Below are positions 37,145-46,769 of a stretch of DNA of 64,000 nt, piece by piece (within the stretch, counting starts at the first letter, position 1; each line of letters starts with the position of its first letter). The DNA comes from Aeromonas aquatica (GTDB lineage: Bacteria; Pseudomonadota; Gammaproteobacteria; Enterobacterales; Aeromonadaceae), in assembly GCF_000764655.1 (NCBI RefSeq), contig NZ_JRGL01000017.1, positions 1-64,000 of the forward strand. Reading direction: 5' to 3'. The position numbers and the translations under genes are program-made. The notes beneath the pieces were generated by a model that searched no databases, had not been told where the DNA came from, and saw only the letters and a program-made list of their open reading frames with translations.

Positions 37145-37219
37145 ATGCGGTTTTATATCCATTCCATCGCTGATCTGGGATCTTGCCCGTCATCGGCCAA
37201 CCAGCGGGCAGAGGCATAA
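37145..37219 (+). CDS. Bridging mini-ORF between sapA and sapB (24 aa)
   Basis: Starts two bases after the sapA stop and stops two bases before the sapB ATG, the same spacing at both ends. It begins MRFYIHSIADL, like the sapB start MFFYILRRITL, and ends NQRAEA, like the sapA end NQAHRE. Period 77 bases. So it reads as sapB-head fused to sapA-tail, the product of a tandem junction duplication that has since diverged. It contains the only plausible ribosome site for sapB (GCAGAGG). Confidence 0.55.
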   Translation: MRFYIHSIADLGSCPSSANQRAEA

Positions 37220-37221
37220 CC

Positions 37222-38181
37222 ATGTTCTTCTATATTCTGCGCCGCATCACCCTGCTGATCATCACCCTGCTGGTGCTGACCCTGGCGGCCTATCTGCTGG
37301 AGTTTCGTCTCATCGGTCAGGTGCTGGACGTATGGCACGGCTACCCGGACTTCCTGCGGCGCATCTTCGCCGGGGATTTCGGTCTCTCCAGCGTCTCCGG
37401 CCTGCCGGTGCTCGACGAGATCCGTCACTACTTCCCGGCGACCCTGACGCTCTGTCTCGCGGCCTTCGCCATCTCCCTGCTGGTGGGCATTCCGCTCGGC
37501 ACCCTGGCCGCCCTCTATCAGGGGCGCGGGCTCGATCTCTCCATCATGGCCGCCGGCCTCATCGGCTACGCCGTGCCGGTGTTCTGGCTCGCCTTGCTGA
37601 TGGTGATGCTGTTCTCGCTGGATCTCGGCTGGTTGCCTGCCTCCGGCCAGATCAGCCTGCTCTACGACGTGCCCTCCATCACCGGCATCGCCATCGTCGA
37701 TGTGCTGCTCAGCCACGAGCCCTGGCGCGACGCCGCCCTGCACGATGCCCTGCGCCACCTGGTGCTGCCGTCCCTGGTGCTGGCGGTGGTGCCCACCACA
37801 GAGGTGATCCGCCACGTGCGCAGTTCCCTCATCGACGTGATGAAGCAGAACTACATCAAGGCCGCGGCGAGCCGGGGCCTCTCCCGTCGCCAGATCGTCT
37901 GGCGCCATGGCCTCAAGAATGCCCTGCCGCCGGTGTTGCCGCTGCTCGGCCTGCAGCTTGGCAGCGTGCTCACCTCCGCCATGATCACCGAATTCGTGTT
38001 CGACTGGCCCGGCATCGGCCGCTGGCTGGTCAACAGCATAGCGCTGCAGGACTACGCCGCCATCCGGGGCGCCTTCCTGGTGGTGGCCAGCTTCGTGATC
38101 TTCACCAGCGTCAGCACCGAGCTGCTCACTACCATCATGTACCCGGCACGGCGTAAAGAACTCTATGCAAAACAAGATTGA
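37222..38181 (+). CDS. sapB: Peptide ABC transporter permease SapB
   Basis: 319-residue inner-membrane permease of the DppB/OppB class, six hydrophobic segments, with the EAA loop (NYIKAAASRGLSRRQIVWRHGLKNALPP) that contacts the ATPases. ATG 37222. Its last 14 codons overlap the following repeat ORF by 17 bases, and its 3' end is repeated twice downstream at 117-base spacing. Confidence 0.94.
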   Translation: MFFYILRRITLLIITLLVLTLAAYLLEFRLIGQVLDVWHGYPDFLRRIFAGDFGLSSVSGLPVLDEIRHYFPATLTLCLAAFAISLLVGIPLGTLAALYQGRGLDLSIMAAGLIGYAVPVFWLALLMVMLFSLDLGWLPASGQISLLYDVPSITGIAIVDVLLSHEPWRDAALHDALRHLVLPSLVLAVVPTTEVIRHVRSSLIDVMKQNYIKAAASRGLSRRQIVWRHGLKNALPPVLPLLGLQLGSVLTSAMITEFVFDWPGIGRWLVNSIALQDYAAIRGAFLVVASFVIFTSVSTELLTTIMYPARRKELYAKQD

Positions 38182-38415
38182 ACGTGCCCAAGTGATGAGC
38201 CTCTGTTACGCAAGTGCCATATTGTCGGCGTCGCGCTGCTCACCTCCGTCATTGTGTACCCGGCACGGCGTAAAGAACTCGATGCAAAACAAGATTGAAC
38301 GTGCCCAAGTGATGAGCCTCTGTTACGCAAGCGCCATATTGTCGGCGCCGCGCTGCTCACCTCCGTCATTGTGTATCCGGCACGGCGTAAAGAACTCTAT
38401 GCAAAACAAGACTAA
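38165..38415 (+). repeat. 117-bp in-frame tandem repeat between sapB and sapC
   Basis: ATG-headed units start at 38165, 38282 and 38399 (the last is partial). Units one and two are 113/117 identical. The period is a multiple of three, so copy-number change would keep the bridging frame open. The unit's second half is derived from the sapB 3' end. Confidence 0.9.
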
Positions 38416-38458
38416 ACCTGCCCAGCACCTGGGCTGGAGCCTGACTCATGCAAGATAA
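38165..38458 (+). CDS. Bridging repeat ORF between sapB and sapC (97 aa)
   Basis: Starts inside the sapB tail (ATG 38165, 17-base overlap) and stops inside the sapC head (TAA 38456-38458, 11-base overlap), filling the whole gap. It consists of two 39-codon repeats plus a partial third. The repeats differ at 4 of 117 bases. Each repeat's end (CGGCACGGCGTAAAGAACTC) copies the sapB end, and its start (MQNK) resembles the sapC start (MQDK). No known domain; Cys-rich and basic. Whether the peptide is made is untested. Confidence 0.55.
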   Translation: MQNKIERAQVMSLCYASAILSASRCSPPSLCTRHGVKNSMQNKIERAQVMSLCYASAILSAPRCSPPSLCIRHGVKNSMQNKTKPAQHLGWSLTHAR

Positions 38459-39341
38459 ATCGAACATCTACCCGGAGCTCAGGATCCTCTCCCCCCTGGA
38501 GCAGACCTGGGCCTCCTACAGACGAAATCCGCTGGCCATGGCCGGCCTCTGGTGTTTCGTGCTGCTGTTGCTGGTTACCCTGGTCGGCCCCCTCGTCGTC
38601 CCCTATGGCATCGACGATCAACACAGCAGCCGTCTGCTGCTGGCCCCCTCCTGGGCCAGCACCGGCAACATCGACTACTTCCTCGGCACCGACGATCTGG
38701 GCCGCGACATCCTCTCGCGCCTGGTGGTGGGGGCCCGTCTCACCTTCGGCAACGCCCTGCTGGTGGTGGTAATTGCCCTCGTCGTCGGCTCCACCATCGG
38801 CATCCTCGGCGGCATGAGCAAGGGGGTGAAGTCGAGCGTGCTGCATCACCTGCTCGACACCCTGCTCTCCATCCCCTCCCTGCTGCTGGCCATCATAGTG
38901 GTCGCCATTCTGGGGCCAGGTCTGTTCAACACCCTGATCGCCATCACGCTCGCGCTCATCCCCCCCTTCATCCGGGCGACCTACAACGCGGTCCACGCCG
39001 AGATGCAGAAGGAGTACATCATCGCCAGCCGCCTCGATGGCTCGCCCCCCTGGCGGATCATGCGCCTGGCCATCTTGCCGAACATCGTCGAGACCCTGGT
39101 GGCGCAAACCACCCGGACCCTCTCTGCCGCCATCCTGGATATCTCGGCGGTGGGCTTCCTCGGCCTTGGCGCCCAGTCGCCCCAGCCCGAATGGGGCGCC
39201 ATGCTGGCGGACTCCAGCGATCTTATCTATCTGGCCCCCTGGACCGTGACCCTGCCGGGCATGGCCATTTTGTTCAGCGTGCTGGTGACCAACCTGGTGG
39301 GTGAAGGCATTCGCGAAGCACTCAAAGAGGGGAACGATTGA
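38448..39341 (+). CDS. sapC: Peptide ABC transporter permease SapC
   Basis: 297-residue permease of the DppC/OppC class. N-terminal membrane helix, YGIDDQ and YFLGTDDLGRDILSRL (class signature), and EAA loop (EYIIASRLDGSPPWRIMRLAILPN). ATG 38448 inferred from family alignment. Its stop overlaps the next mini-ORF (TGATG). Confidence 0.94.
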   Translation: MQDKSNIYPELRILSPLEQTWASYRRNPLAMAGLWCFVLLLLVTLVGPLVVPYGIDDQHSSRLLLAPSWASTGNIDYFLGTDDLGRDILSRLVVGARLTFGNALLVVVIALVVGSTIGILGGMSKGVKSSVLHHLLDTLLSIPSLLLAIIVVAILGPGLFNTLIAITLALIPPFIRATYNAVHAEMQKEYIIASRLDGSPPWRIMRLAILPNIVETLVAQTTRTLSAAILDISAVGFLGLGAQSPQPEWGAMLADSSDLIYLAPWTVTLPGMAILFSVLVTNLVGEGIREALKEGND

Positions 39342-39463
39342 TGTCCTCGTTAGACATGCGCGCATTCGCCATCGACCCTGGTTCGTTCCAGAGCCGCGTG
39401 CTCATCATCCATTCGCAGGTGGGTGAAGGCATCCGCGAAGCACTCAAAGAGGGGAACGATTGA
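39341..39463 (+). CDS. Bridging mini-ORF 1 between sapC and sapD (40 aa)
   Basis: Begins on TGATG with the sapC stop and ends on TGATG with the next mini-ORF. The head MSSLDMRAFAID resembles the sapD head [12 protein letters not shown]. The tail VGEGIREALKEGND is identical to the sapC tail; the underlying 47 bases differ at one position. Period 122 bases. Clear sapD-head/sapC-tail chimera from a junction duplication. Confidence 0.65.
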   Translation: MSSLDMRAFAIDPGSFQSRVLIIHSQVGEGIREALKEGND

Positions 39464-39546
39464 TGATCTTGTTGCTCTATACCATCAAGGACGACATCTC
39501 CCCGATGCAACACGCCGTGCCACAGCCTCATGAGGAGCGCCACTGA
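39463..39546 (+). CDS. Bridging mini-ORF 2 between sapC and sapD (27 aa)
   Basis: Starts on TGATG with mini-ORF 1 and stops on TGATG with sapD (39546). Its start resembles a further, more degenerate copy of the sapD head. Its end has no clear parent but supplies the GAGGAG ribosome site of sapD. Period 83 bases. Confidence 0.5.
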   Translation: MILLLYTIKDDISPMQHAVPQPHEERH

Positions 39547-40544
39547 TGCCCCTGCTCGATATACGCAACCTCACCATCGAGATCGATACCCCCCAGGGCA
39601 AGGTCAAGGCGGTGGACAGGGTCAGTCTGACCCTGAACGAGGGGGAGATCCGCGGCCTGGTAGGAGAATCGGGCTCGGGCAAGAGCCTGGTGGCCAAGGT
39701 GATCGTCGGCATCCAGAAGGACAACTGGACGGTGCGCGCCGACCGGATGCGCTTCAACGACATGGACTTGCTGACCATGGCCCCCAAGGAGCGGCGCCGC
39801 ATCATGGGCCGGGAGATCGCCATGATCTTCCAGGATCCCATCAGCTGTCTCGACCCGTCCGAGGAGATAGGCACCCAGCTGGAGGAGGCCATCCCCACCA
39901 GCGCCTTCGTCGGCAAATTCTGGCAGCGCTTCCAGTGGCGCAAGAAGCGGGCCATCGCCCTGCTGCACAGAGTCGGCGTCAAGGATCACCGCAAGGTAAT
40001 GCGGGCCTATCCCCACGAGCTGTCGGACGGCATGTGCCAGAAGGTGATGATCGCCATGGCGATCGCCAACCAGCCGCGCCTGCTGGTGGCCGACGAACCC
40101 ACCAGTGCCATGGAGTCCACCACCCACTCCCAGATCCTGCGGCTGCTGGACAAGATGAACAAGCTGGGCAACACCACCATCCTCATCATCAGCAACGACA
40201 TCGCCGCCATCGCCAACCTGACCGACACCATCAACATCATGTACTGCGGCCAGATGGTGGAGGTAGGCACCCGGGAGCAGATCCTGACCTCGCCCCATCA
40301 CCCCTATACGGACGCCCTGCTCAAGTCCATTCCGGACTTTGACAAGCTGGTGCGCCACAAGTCCCGGCTCGAGACCCTGCCCGGGGTGATACCGCCGCTG
40401 CAACACCTGCCCATCGGCTGCCGGCTCGGCCCCCGCTGTCCCTATGCCCAGAAGCAATGCGTGCAGACGCCGCTGATGAGCAAGGTCAAGGGACACCAGT
40501 TCAGCTGCCACTTCCCGCTGAACATGGAAGAGCCGAAAAAATGA
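39546..40544 (+). CDS. sapD: Peptide ABC transporter ATPase SapD
   Basis: 332 aa ATPase of the oligopeptide-importer class. Walker A GESGSGKS, signature LSDGM, Walker B LLVADEP, and the C-terminal [15 protein letters not shown] region with the cysteines typical of OppD-like proteins. The H-loop histidine is replaced: IISNDIAAI where E. coli SapD has ISHD. In E. coli SapD also supports Trk potassium uptake. Stop overlaps the next mini-ORF (ATGA). Confidence 0.93.
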   Translation: MPLLDIRNLTIEIDTPQGKVKAVDRVSLTLNEGEIRGLVGESGSGKSLVAKVIVGIQKDNWTVRADRMRFNDMDLLTMAPKERRRIMGREIAMIFQDPISCLDPSEEIGTQLEEAIPTSAFVGKFWQRFQWRKKRAIALLHRVGVKDHRKVMRAYPHELSDGMCQKVMIAMAIANQPRLLVADEPTSAMESTTHSQILRLLDKMNKLGNTTILIISNDIAAIANLTDTINIMYCGQMVEVGTREQILTSPHHPYTDALLKSIPDFDKLVRHKSRLETLPGVIPPLQHLPIGCRLGPRCPYAQKQCVQTPLMSKVKGHQFSCHFPLNMEEPKK

Positions 40545-40699
40545 TCAAGACCCACCCTCAGTCGATGATCAATGTACAAGGCCAAGGCTCCTCAATTCAG
40601 CCGCCACTTTCCGCTGAGTTTGGAGTCGTTAACCACTTGAATATACGATGCTATCCATCCATGGCAGCACACTTCGCTACGAAGGGGCCAATACAGTGA
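40541..40699 (+). CDS. Bridging mini-ORF between sapD and sapF (52 aa)
   Basis: Starts on ATGA overlapping the sapD stop and stops on TGA overlapping the sapF GTG (GTGA). An internal stretch at about 40577-40625 repeats the end of sapD ([12 protein letters not shown] becomes [12 protein letters not shown] in another frame), so the insert is again a junction duplication, here diverged and frame-shifted inside but still open end to end. Period 155 bases. Confidence 0.5.
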   Translation: MIKTHPQSMINVQGQGSSIQPPLSAEFGVVNHLNIRCYPSMAAHFATKGPIQ

Positions 40700-41481
40700 T
40701 CGAACCCGCTCTGTTACAGGTCAGAGGCCTGTGTAAAACCTACCAGAATCGCACCGGTCTGTTCCGGCGCCAGGCGGTGGAGGCCATCAAGCCCCTGTCG
40801 TTCGATCTCGGCGTGGGCCAGACCCTGGCCATCGTCGGCGAGGCGGGTTCAGGCAAAAGCACCCTCGCCCGCATTCTGGCGGGCATGATAGAGCCGAGCG
40901 GCGGTGAGATAGCCGTCGAGGGCCAGCGCCTGGTGCACGGGGATTATCAGACCCGCTGCAAGCTGCTGCGGATGATCTTCCAGGATCCCAACACCTCGCT
41001 TAACCGCAAGATCCGGGTCGGCCAGATCCTGGAGACGCCCCTGCGCCTCAACACCGAGATGAGCGAAGAAGAGCGCCGCGACAAGGTAGTGCAGACCCTA
41101 CGCATGGTGGGCATGCTGGCCGATCACGCGCTCTTCTACCCGCAGATGCTCTCCGCCGGTCAGCAGCAACGGGTGGGGCTGGCACGGGCGCTGATCCTCA
41201 ACCCCAAGATCGTGGTGGCGGACGAGGCGTTGTCGACCCTGGATATCTCGGTGCGCTCCCAGATCATCAACCTGCTGCTGGAGATGCAGGAGACCATGGG
41301 GCTGAGCTATGTGCTGGTGGCCAACGATCTGGGCATCGTCAGCCACATCAGCGACGAGGTACTGGTGATGCACGACGGCCGGGTGGTAGAGCGCGGCAAG
41401 ACCCTCAAGGTGTTTGCCGATCCCCAGCACGAGGTGACCCGCCGCCTCATTCAGAACTACAACAACGAATACCGCCGCTGA
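40696..41481 (+). CDS. sapF: Peptide ABC transporter ATPase SapF
   Basis: About 261 aa ATPase partner of SapD. Walker A GEAGSGKS, signature LSAGQQQRV, Walker B IVVADEA. The H-loop position is Asn (VLVANDLGIV). Start GTG 40696 is chosen because family alignment begins at [15 protein letters not shown] (E. coli IETLLEVRNLSKTF); the in-frame ATG 40648 would add an unmatched N-terminus. Last gene of sapABCDF. Confidence 0.92.
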   Translation: MIEPALLQVRGLCKTYQNRTGLFRRQAVEAIKPLSFDLGVGQTLAIVGEAGSGKSTLARILAGMIEPSGGEIAVEGQRLVHGDYQTRCKLLRMIFQDPNTSLNRKIRVGQILETPLRLNTEMSEEERRDKVVQTLRMVGMLADHALFYPQMLSAGQQQRVGLARALILNPKIVVADEALSTLDISVRSQIINLLLEMQETMGLSYVLVANDLGIVSHISDEVLVMHDGRVVERGKTLKVFADPQHEVTRRLIQNYNNEYRR

Positions 41482-41527
41482 TCCCCGGGCCGATGGCTTC
41501 GTCGGCCCCTGCTCCCTTTCTGCGCCA

Positions 41528-41566
41528 TAAAAAAAACCCGGCCTGATGTCACATCAGTGGCCGGGG
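41528..41566 (-). terminator. Terminator between sapF and miaE
   Basis: Stem CCCGGCC...GGCCGGG with an inner TGATGT/ACATCA stem; T run on the minus strand, so best suited to miaE, though the stem also lies just past sapF. Confidence 0.75.
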
Positions 41567-41634
41567 ATTGCGCTCAAAAAATGATTGCGTCGCTCGTAGT
41601 AGGAACACCGCGATAGTAGGTGGCCCCTGCTGGC

Positions 41635-42393
41635 TCAACAACTGTCAAATCTGACAGGCAGGCCGCTATGGAACCTGAACTGCGGATCCGGTGAGCAGAT
41701 GAGCTCGGCTTCAATCCGGCCAAAATAGGCGACCCGCTCGCTGATATCCTCCCCGGCGTATTGCTCGGCCAGTGCCAGATAGTCCTGGTAGTGGCGTGCC
41801 TCCGAACGCAGCAGGGAGACATAGAAGCGGCCAAGCTCCTCGTCCAGGTGCGGCGCCAGTTTGGCGAAACGCTCGCAGGATCGCGCCTCTATATAGGCAC
41901 CGATGATCATCTTGTCGACCACGGCGGCGGGCTCGTAGGTGCGCACATGCTTTAGCAAACTGCGGGCGTAACGGGAGGCGCTGACCGGGCCGTAGGGAAT
42001 GCCGCGGGCGGCCATGATCTCCAGCACCTGCTCGAAGTGATGCAGCTCCTCCTGGATGAGCCGCACCATGGGGAATAACAGCGGATTGCGCTCCAGTTCG
42101 GCAAAGACGGTGAGATCGGCCTCTCCCATGGTCCGCTTGCCCAGGATCTCGGCCTTCTCGGGGATGGCGTCCAGCTCACGGTAAAACGCGAGTTTGGGCA
42201 GCAGGTGGCGCTTGCCCTTGGGCAGGCAGTAGCGGCGCACCAGGCTATGGGCGGTCAGCGCGGCCTTGTTCTCGCAGTTGGCGTGATCGATGAGCAGGGT
42301 CGGCAACTGGGCGGGATCACGCGCCATCTCCACCCACTCATCCGGGGTCTCACAATGCAGGAACTGGCGAACGGGAGCTAGCAGGTCATCCAT
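41635..42393 (-). CDS. miaE: tRNA 2-methylthio-N6-isopentenyladenosine hydroxylase
   Basis: Non-heme diiron monooxygenase that hydroxylates ms2i6A-37 in tRNA. 252 aa. Helical bundle with carboxylate/histidine ligands visible in QEELHHFEQVL and SEARHYQDYLALA, and MIIGAYIEARSCERF. A single gene convergent with sapF. Confidence 0.93.
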   Translation of the reverse strand: MDDLLAPVRQFLHCETPDEWVEMARDPAQLPTLLIDHANCENKAALTAHSLVRRYCLPKGKRHLLPKLAFYRELDAIPEKAEILGKRTMGEADLTVFAELERNPLLFPMVRLIQEELHHFEQVLEIMAARGIPYGPVSASRYARSLLKHVRTYEPAAVVDKMIIGAYIEARSCERFAKLAPHLDEELGRFYVSLLRSEARHYQDYLALAEQYAGEDISERVAYFGRIEAELICSPDPQFRFHSGLPVRFDSC

Positions 42394-42497
42394 CTAACGT
42401 CTCATCTCTTGCTATGACAGGCGGCGCACGCGCCGGGGCGCCTATGCTAGCGGATCCCGCCTGTGCTGCCCACCACCTTGAGCGAGGAGCCAGCGCC

Positions 42498-43508
42498 TCA
42501 CTCCAGCAGCCGTTTGAGGGAGTCGCGCCGGATCAGCTTGCCGCTGAAGGAGGGCAGCTCACCGGCCTCCCCCTCCTCCACCATGGTGATTAGCCGGCTG
42601 ATGGTCTCCTGGATCATCTCGGTCACCGGCATCTTGACGCTGGCCAGCGAAGGAATGACGTAGGGAGCCAGCGCTATGTCGTCGAAGCCGACCACGGAGA
42701 CCTGTTCCGGCACCGACACGCCAGCCTGGTGCAACTGCTTGATGGCGCCGATCGCCATGTCATCGTTGCTGGCCACCAAGGCGCTGAAGCGAGCCCCCCG
42801 CCCCAACAGGGTCGAGACCCCGGCCGCGCCGCAGGCGGGGGTCCACTTGCCGTGCGCGATCAATTCGTCGCGCAGCGGGATCTCGTGCCGGACCAAAGCC
42901 TGCTTGTAGCCGGCCAGACGCTCGATGCCGGTCGGCGAATCCGCCGAGCCGGTGATGAAGGCGATGTCGGTGTGGCCCATCTCCACCAATTTATCCACCA
43001 CGGCCGCGGCGGCAGCCTGTTGATCGGAGTAGACGCAATGGCGGTGGTGGCGCCGCAACTTGCGGTTGAGCACCATGATGGGCTGAGAATGCTGCTCGAT
43101 GATCTCGTCCATCTCCTCGACGCTCAGAAAGCGCGGGTAGATGATGATGCCGTCACAGCGCAGGTCCAGCAGATACTGGATGGCCTGACGCTCCTCCTCG
43201 GCGCTGTGCTTGCCATCGGCCAGGATCAGCTGGCGACCGCGATCCTCGGTCATCCGCGCCGCATGGGAGAGCAGCTCGCTGAAATAGACGCCGTGATACA
43301 GGGTGTTGGTCACCACCAGCCCCAGGGTCTGGGTATTCTTGGTCGCCAGCTGCCTGGCCAGCAGATTGGGGCGATAACCGCTCTCCTCGATGGCCTGAAA
43401 CACCCGGTCCCGGGTCTCCTGGCTGGTGTAGCCATTGCCCGACAACACGCGAGAGACAGTCGCCTTCGACACCCCTGCCCGCCTTGCCACCTCCAGCATC
43501 GTCGTCAT
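42498..43508 (-). CDS. LacI-family regulator of the beta-glucoside operon
   Basis: 336 aa: N-terminal helix-turn-helix and hinge (MLEVARRAGVSKATVSRVLSGNGY), then periplasmic-binding-protein-like sugar domain. Resembles AscG. Start ATG 43508 is fixed by the HTH; the frame opens upstream without support. Divergent from the PTS gene, with a palindromic operator between; likely represses it and responds to a phosphorylated beta-glucoside. Confidence 0.88.
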   Translation of the reverse strand: MTTMLEVARRAGVSKATVSRVLSGNGYTSQETRDRVFQAIEESGYRPNLLARQLATKNTQTLGLVVTNTLYHGVYFSELLSHAARMTEDRGRQLILADGKHSAEEERQAIQYLLDLRCDGIIIYPRFLSVEEMDEIIEQHSQPIMVLNRKLRRHHRHCVYSDQQAAAAAVVDKLVEMGHTDIAFITGSADSPTGIERLAGYKQALVRHEIPLRDELIAHGKWTPACGAAGVSTLLGRGARFSALVASNDDMAIGAIKQLHQAGVSVPEQVSVVGFDDIALAPYVIPSLASVKMPVTEMIQETISRLITMVEEGEAGELPSFSGKLIRRDSLKRLLE

Positions 43509-43670
43509 CTTGCTCCATCCCGTTATGCTTGACGGGCCGCAGTGTACTGCACCGGCCTGGGGTTGTCGTAGCAAGAATGCGGGCATGGGGGGTCATTGAG
43601 TGATCCCATTCACGGATCTGCACAATGATCGGGGGACTGTCTTGTATCGCAGAAAGAAACTGAGCACTCT

Positions 43671-43690
43671 ATGTGGAACCGGTTCCACAT
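43671..43690. promoter_or_regulatory. Palindromic LacI-type operator
   Basis: Perfect 20-base palindrome with core TGGAACCGGTTCCA. The central CCGG is typical of GalR/LacI-family sites. It lies 78 bases before the PTS gene and about 160 bases from the regulator, suiting control of the PTS-glucosidase operon. Confidence 0.85.
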
Positions 43691-43767
43691 GTACAGTTTC
43701 ACACCGTCCATCCGCACGCCACAGGCGGGGCTATGGCTGGTATCTCTTGGTCAAAAGGATAAACCAG

Positions 43768-45225
43768 ATGTCAAAAAACTATGCGGCCCTGGCCAGTGCC
43801 GTCGTCAATGCCCTGGGGGGAGCGGACAACATAGTCGCGGTGACCCACTGCATGACGCGCCTGCGCTTCGTCTTGAAGGATTCAAGCCGACTGGACAACC
43901 CCGCCCTGAAGGCCACCACCGGGGTGCTGGGTGTGGTGAACAATGACAACCAGTGCCAGGTGATCATCGGCAACATGGTGTCCCACGCCTACCGCGAGGT
44001 GCTCGCCCGGCTGCCAGAAGACGCACAGGGCGCACCGCAAGAGGTGAAAGCCGGTTTCAGCCTCAAACGCCTCGGCGCCGGCATCCTCGACGCCCTGATC
44101 GGCACCATGTCACCGCTCATTCCGGCGATCATCGGCGGCTCCATGGTCAAGCTGCTGGCCATGGTGCTCAGCATGAGCGGCATGGTGGAGGTCACCTCCC
44201 CCAGCTACATCATCCTCAATGCCATCGGCGATGGCGCCTTCTTCTTCCTGCCCCTGATGGTCGCCGCCTCGGCGGCAGTCAAGTTCAAGACCAACATGTC
44301 GCTGGCCATCGCCATCGCCGGCGTGCTGGTGCACCCGAGCTTCATCGAGCTGATGGCCAGGGCCGCCCAGGGGGAGCCGGTCAGCTTCGGCTTTATCCCG
44401 GTCACCGCGGTGAAATACACCTATACCGTGATCCCGGCCCTGGTGATGACCTGGTGCCTCTCCTACATAGAGCGCTGGGTGGACAGGATCACCCCGGCGG
44501 TGACCAAGAACTTCTTGAAACCCATGCTTATCGTGCTGATCGCGGCGCCGCTCGCCATCCTGCTGATCGGCCCCATCGGCATCTGGATCGGCACCGCAAT
44601 CTCCGGCCTGGTCTACACAGTGCACGATTACCTCGGCTGGCTGTCGGTGGCCATCATGGGGGCCCTGTGGCCGCTGCTGGTGATGACCGGCATGCACCGC
44701 GTCTTCACCCCGACCATCATCCAGACCATCGCCGAGACCGGCAAGGAAGGGATGGTGATGCCCTCCGAGATCGGTGCCAACCTCTCCCTCGGCGGCTCCT
44801 CCCTGGCGGTGGCCTGGCGCACCAGGAACCCCGAGCTGCGCCAGACCGCGCTCGCCGCGGCGGCTTCCGCCATCATGGCCGGCATCTCCGAGCCCGCGCT
44901 CTACGGGGTGGCCCTGCGCCTGAAGCGGCCGCTCATCGCCAGCCTTATCAGCGGCTTCATCTGCGGCGCCGTGGCTGGCATGGCCGGGCTTGCCAGCCAC
45001 TCCATGGCGGCACCGGGCCTCTTCACCAGCGTCCAGTTCTTCGATCCGGCCAACCCCATGAGCATCGCCTGGGTGTTCGGAGTCATGGCGCTCTCAGTGG
45101 TGCTCTCCTTCATCCTGACCCTGCTGATGGGCTTTGAAGACATTCCGGTGCAGGAGGAGCACCCCGAGGCCGCATCCGATGAGGCAGTGCCGACGCTGCA
45201 GGTCAAGGCTGCCGCCAGCCTGTGA
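43768..45225 (+). CDS. Beta-glucoside PTS transporter, EIIBC
   Basis: 485 aa inner-membrane sugar permease (AscF/BglF class). EIIB domain with phosphorylated cysteine in VTHCMTRLRFVLKD (~27), then about ten membrane segments of EIIC (GTMSPLIPAIIGGSM, GISEPALYGV). No EIIA domain, so a glucose-type EIIA (Crr) elsewhere is needed. AAAGGA precedes the ATG. Transports and phosphorylates a beta-glucoside for the GH1 enzyme downstream. Confidence 0.92.
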   Translation: MSKNYAALASAVVNALGGADNIVAVTHCMTRLRFVLKDSSRLDNPALKATTGVLGVVNNDNQCQVIIGNMVSHAYREVLARLPEDAQGAPQEVKAGFSLKRLGAGILDALIGTMSPLIPAIIGGSMVKLLAMVLSMSGMVEVTSPSYIILNAIGDGAFFFLPLMVAASAAVKFKTNMSLAIAIAGVLVHPSFIELMARAAQGEPVSFGFIPVTAVKYTYTVIPALVMTWCLSYIERWVDRITPAVTKNFLKPMLIVLIAAPLAILLIGPIGIWIGTAISGLVYTVHDYLGWLSVAIMGALWPLLVMTGMHRVFTPTIIQTIAETGKEGMVMPSEIGANLSLGGSSLAVAWRTRNPELRQTALAAAASAIMAGISEPALYGVALRLKRPLIASLISGFICGAVAGMAGLASHSMAAPGLFTSVQFFDPANPMSIAWVFGVMALSVVLSFILTLLMGFEDIPVQEEHPEAASDEAVPTLQVKAAASL

Positions 45226-45255
45226 ATTCGCATCATCCGACATGACAAGAGGTAA

Positions 45256-46689
<1,434 letters not shown>

Positions 46690-46716
46690 GATGAAGCACA
46701 GAGTACCGAGACAACG

Positions 46717-46740
46717 ATGGGGGCCAAGGCCCCCATTTTC
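46717..46740 (+). terminator. Terminator of the PTS-glucosidase operon
   Basis: Stem ATGGGGGCC/GGCCCCCAT, 2-base loop, then TTTTC. Confidence 0.8.
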
Positions 46741-46769
46741 ATTTCCGGTCCAGACCAACTGGAAAACGT

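Noticed and set aside
38163-38369. Minus-strand 68-codon frame made of two near-identical halves
   Set aside because: Only the reverse complement of the 117-bp sapB/sapC repeat.
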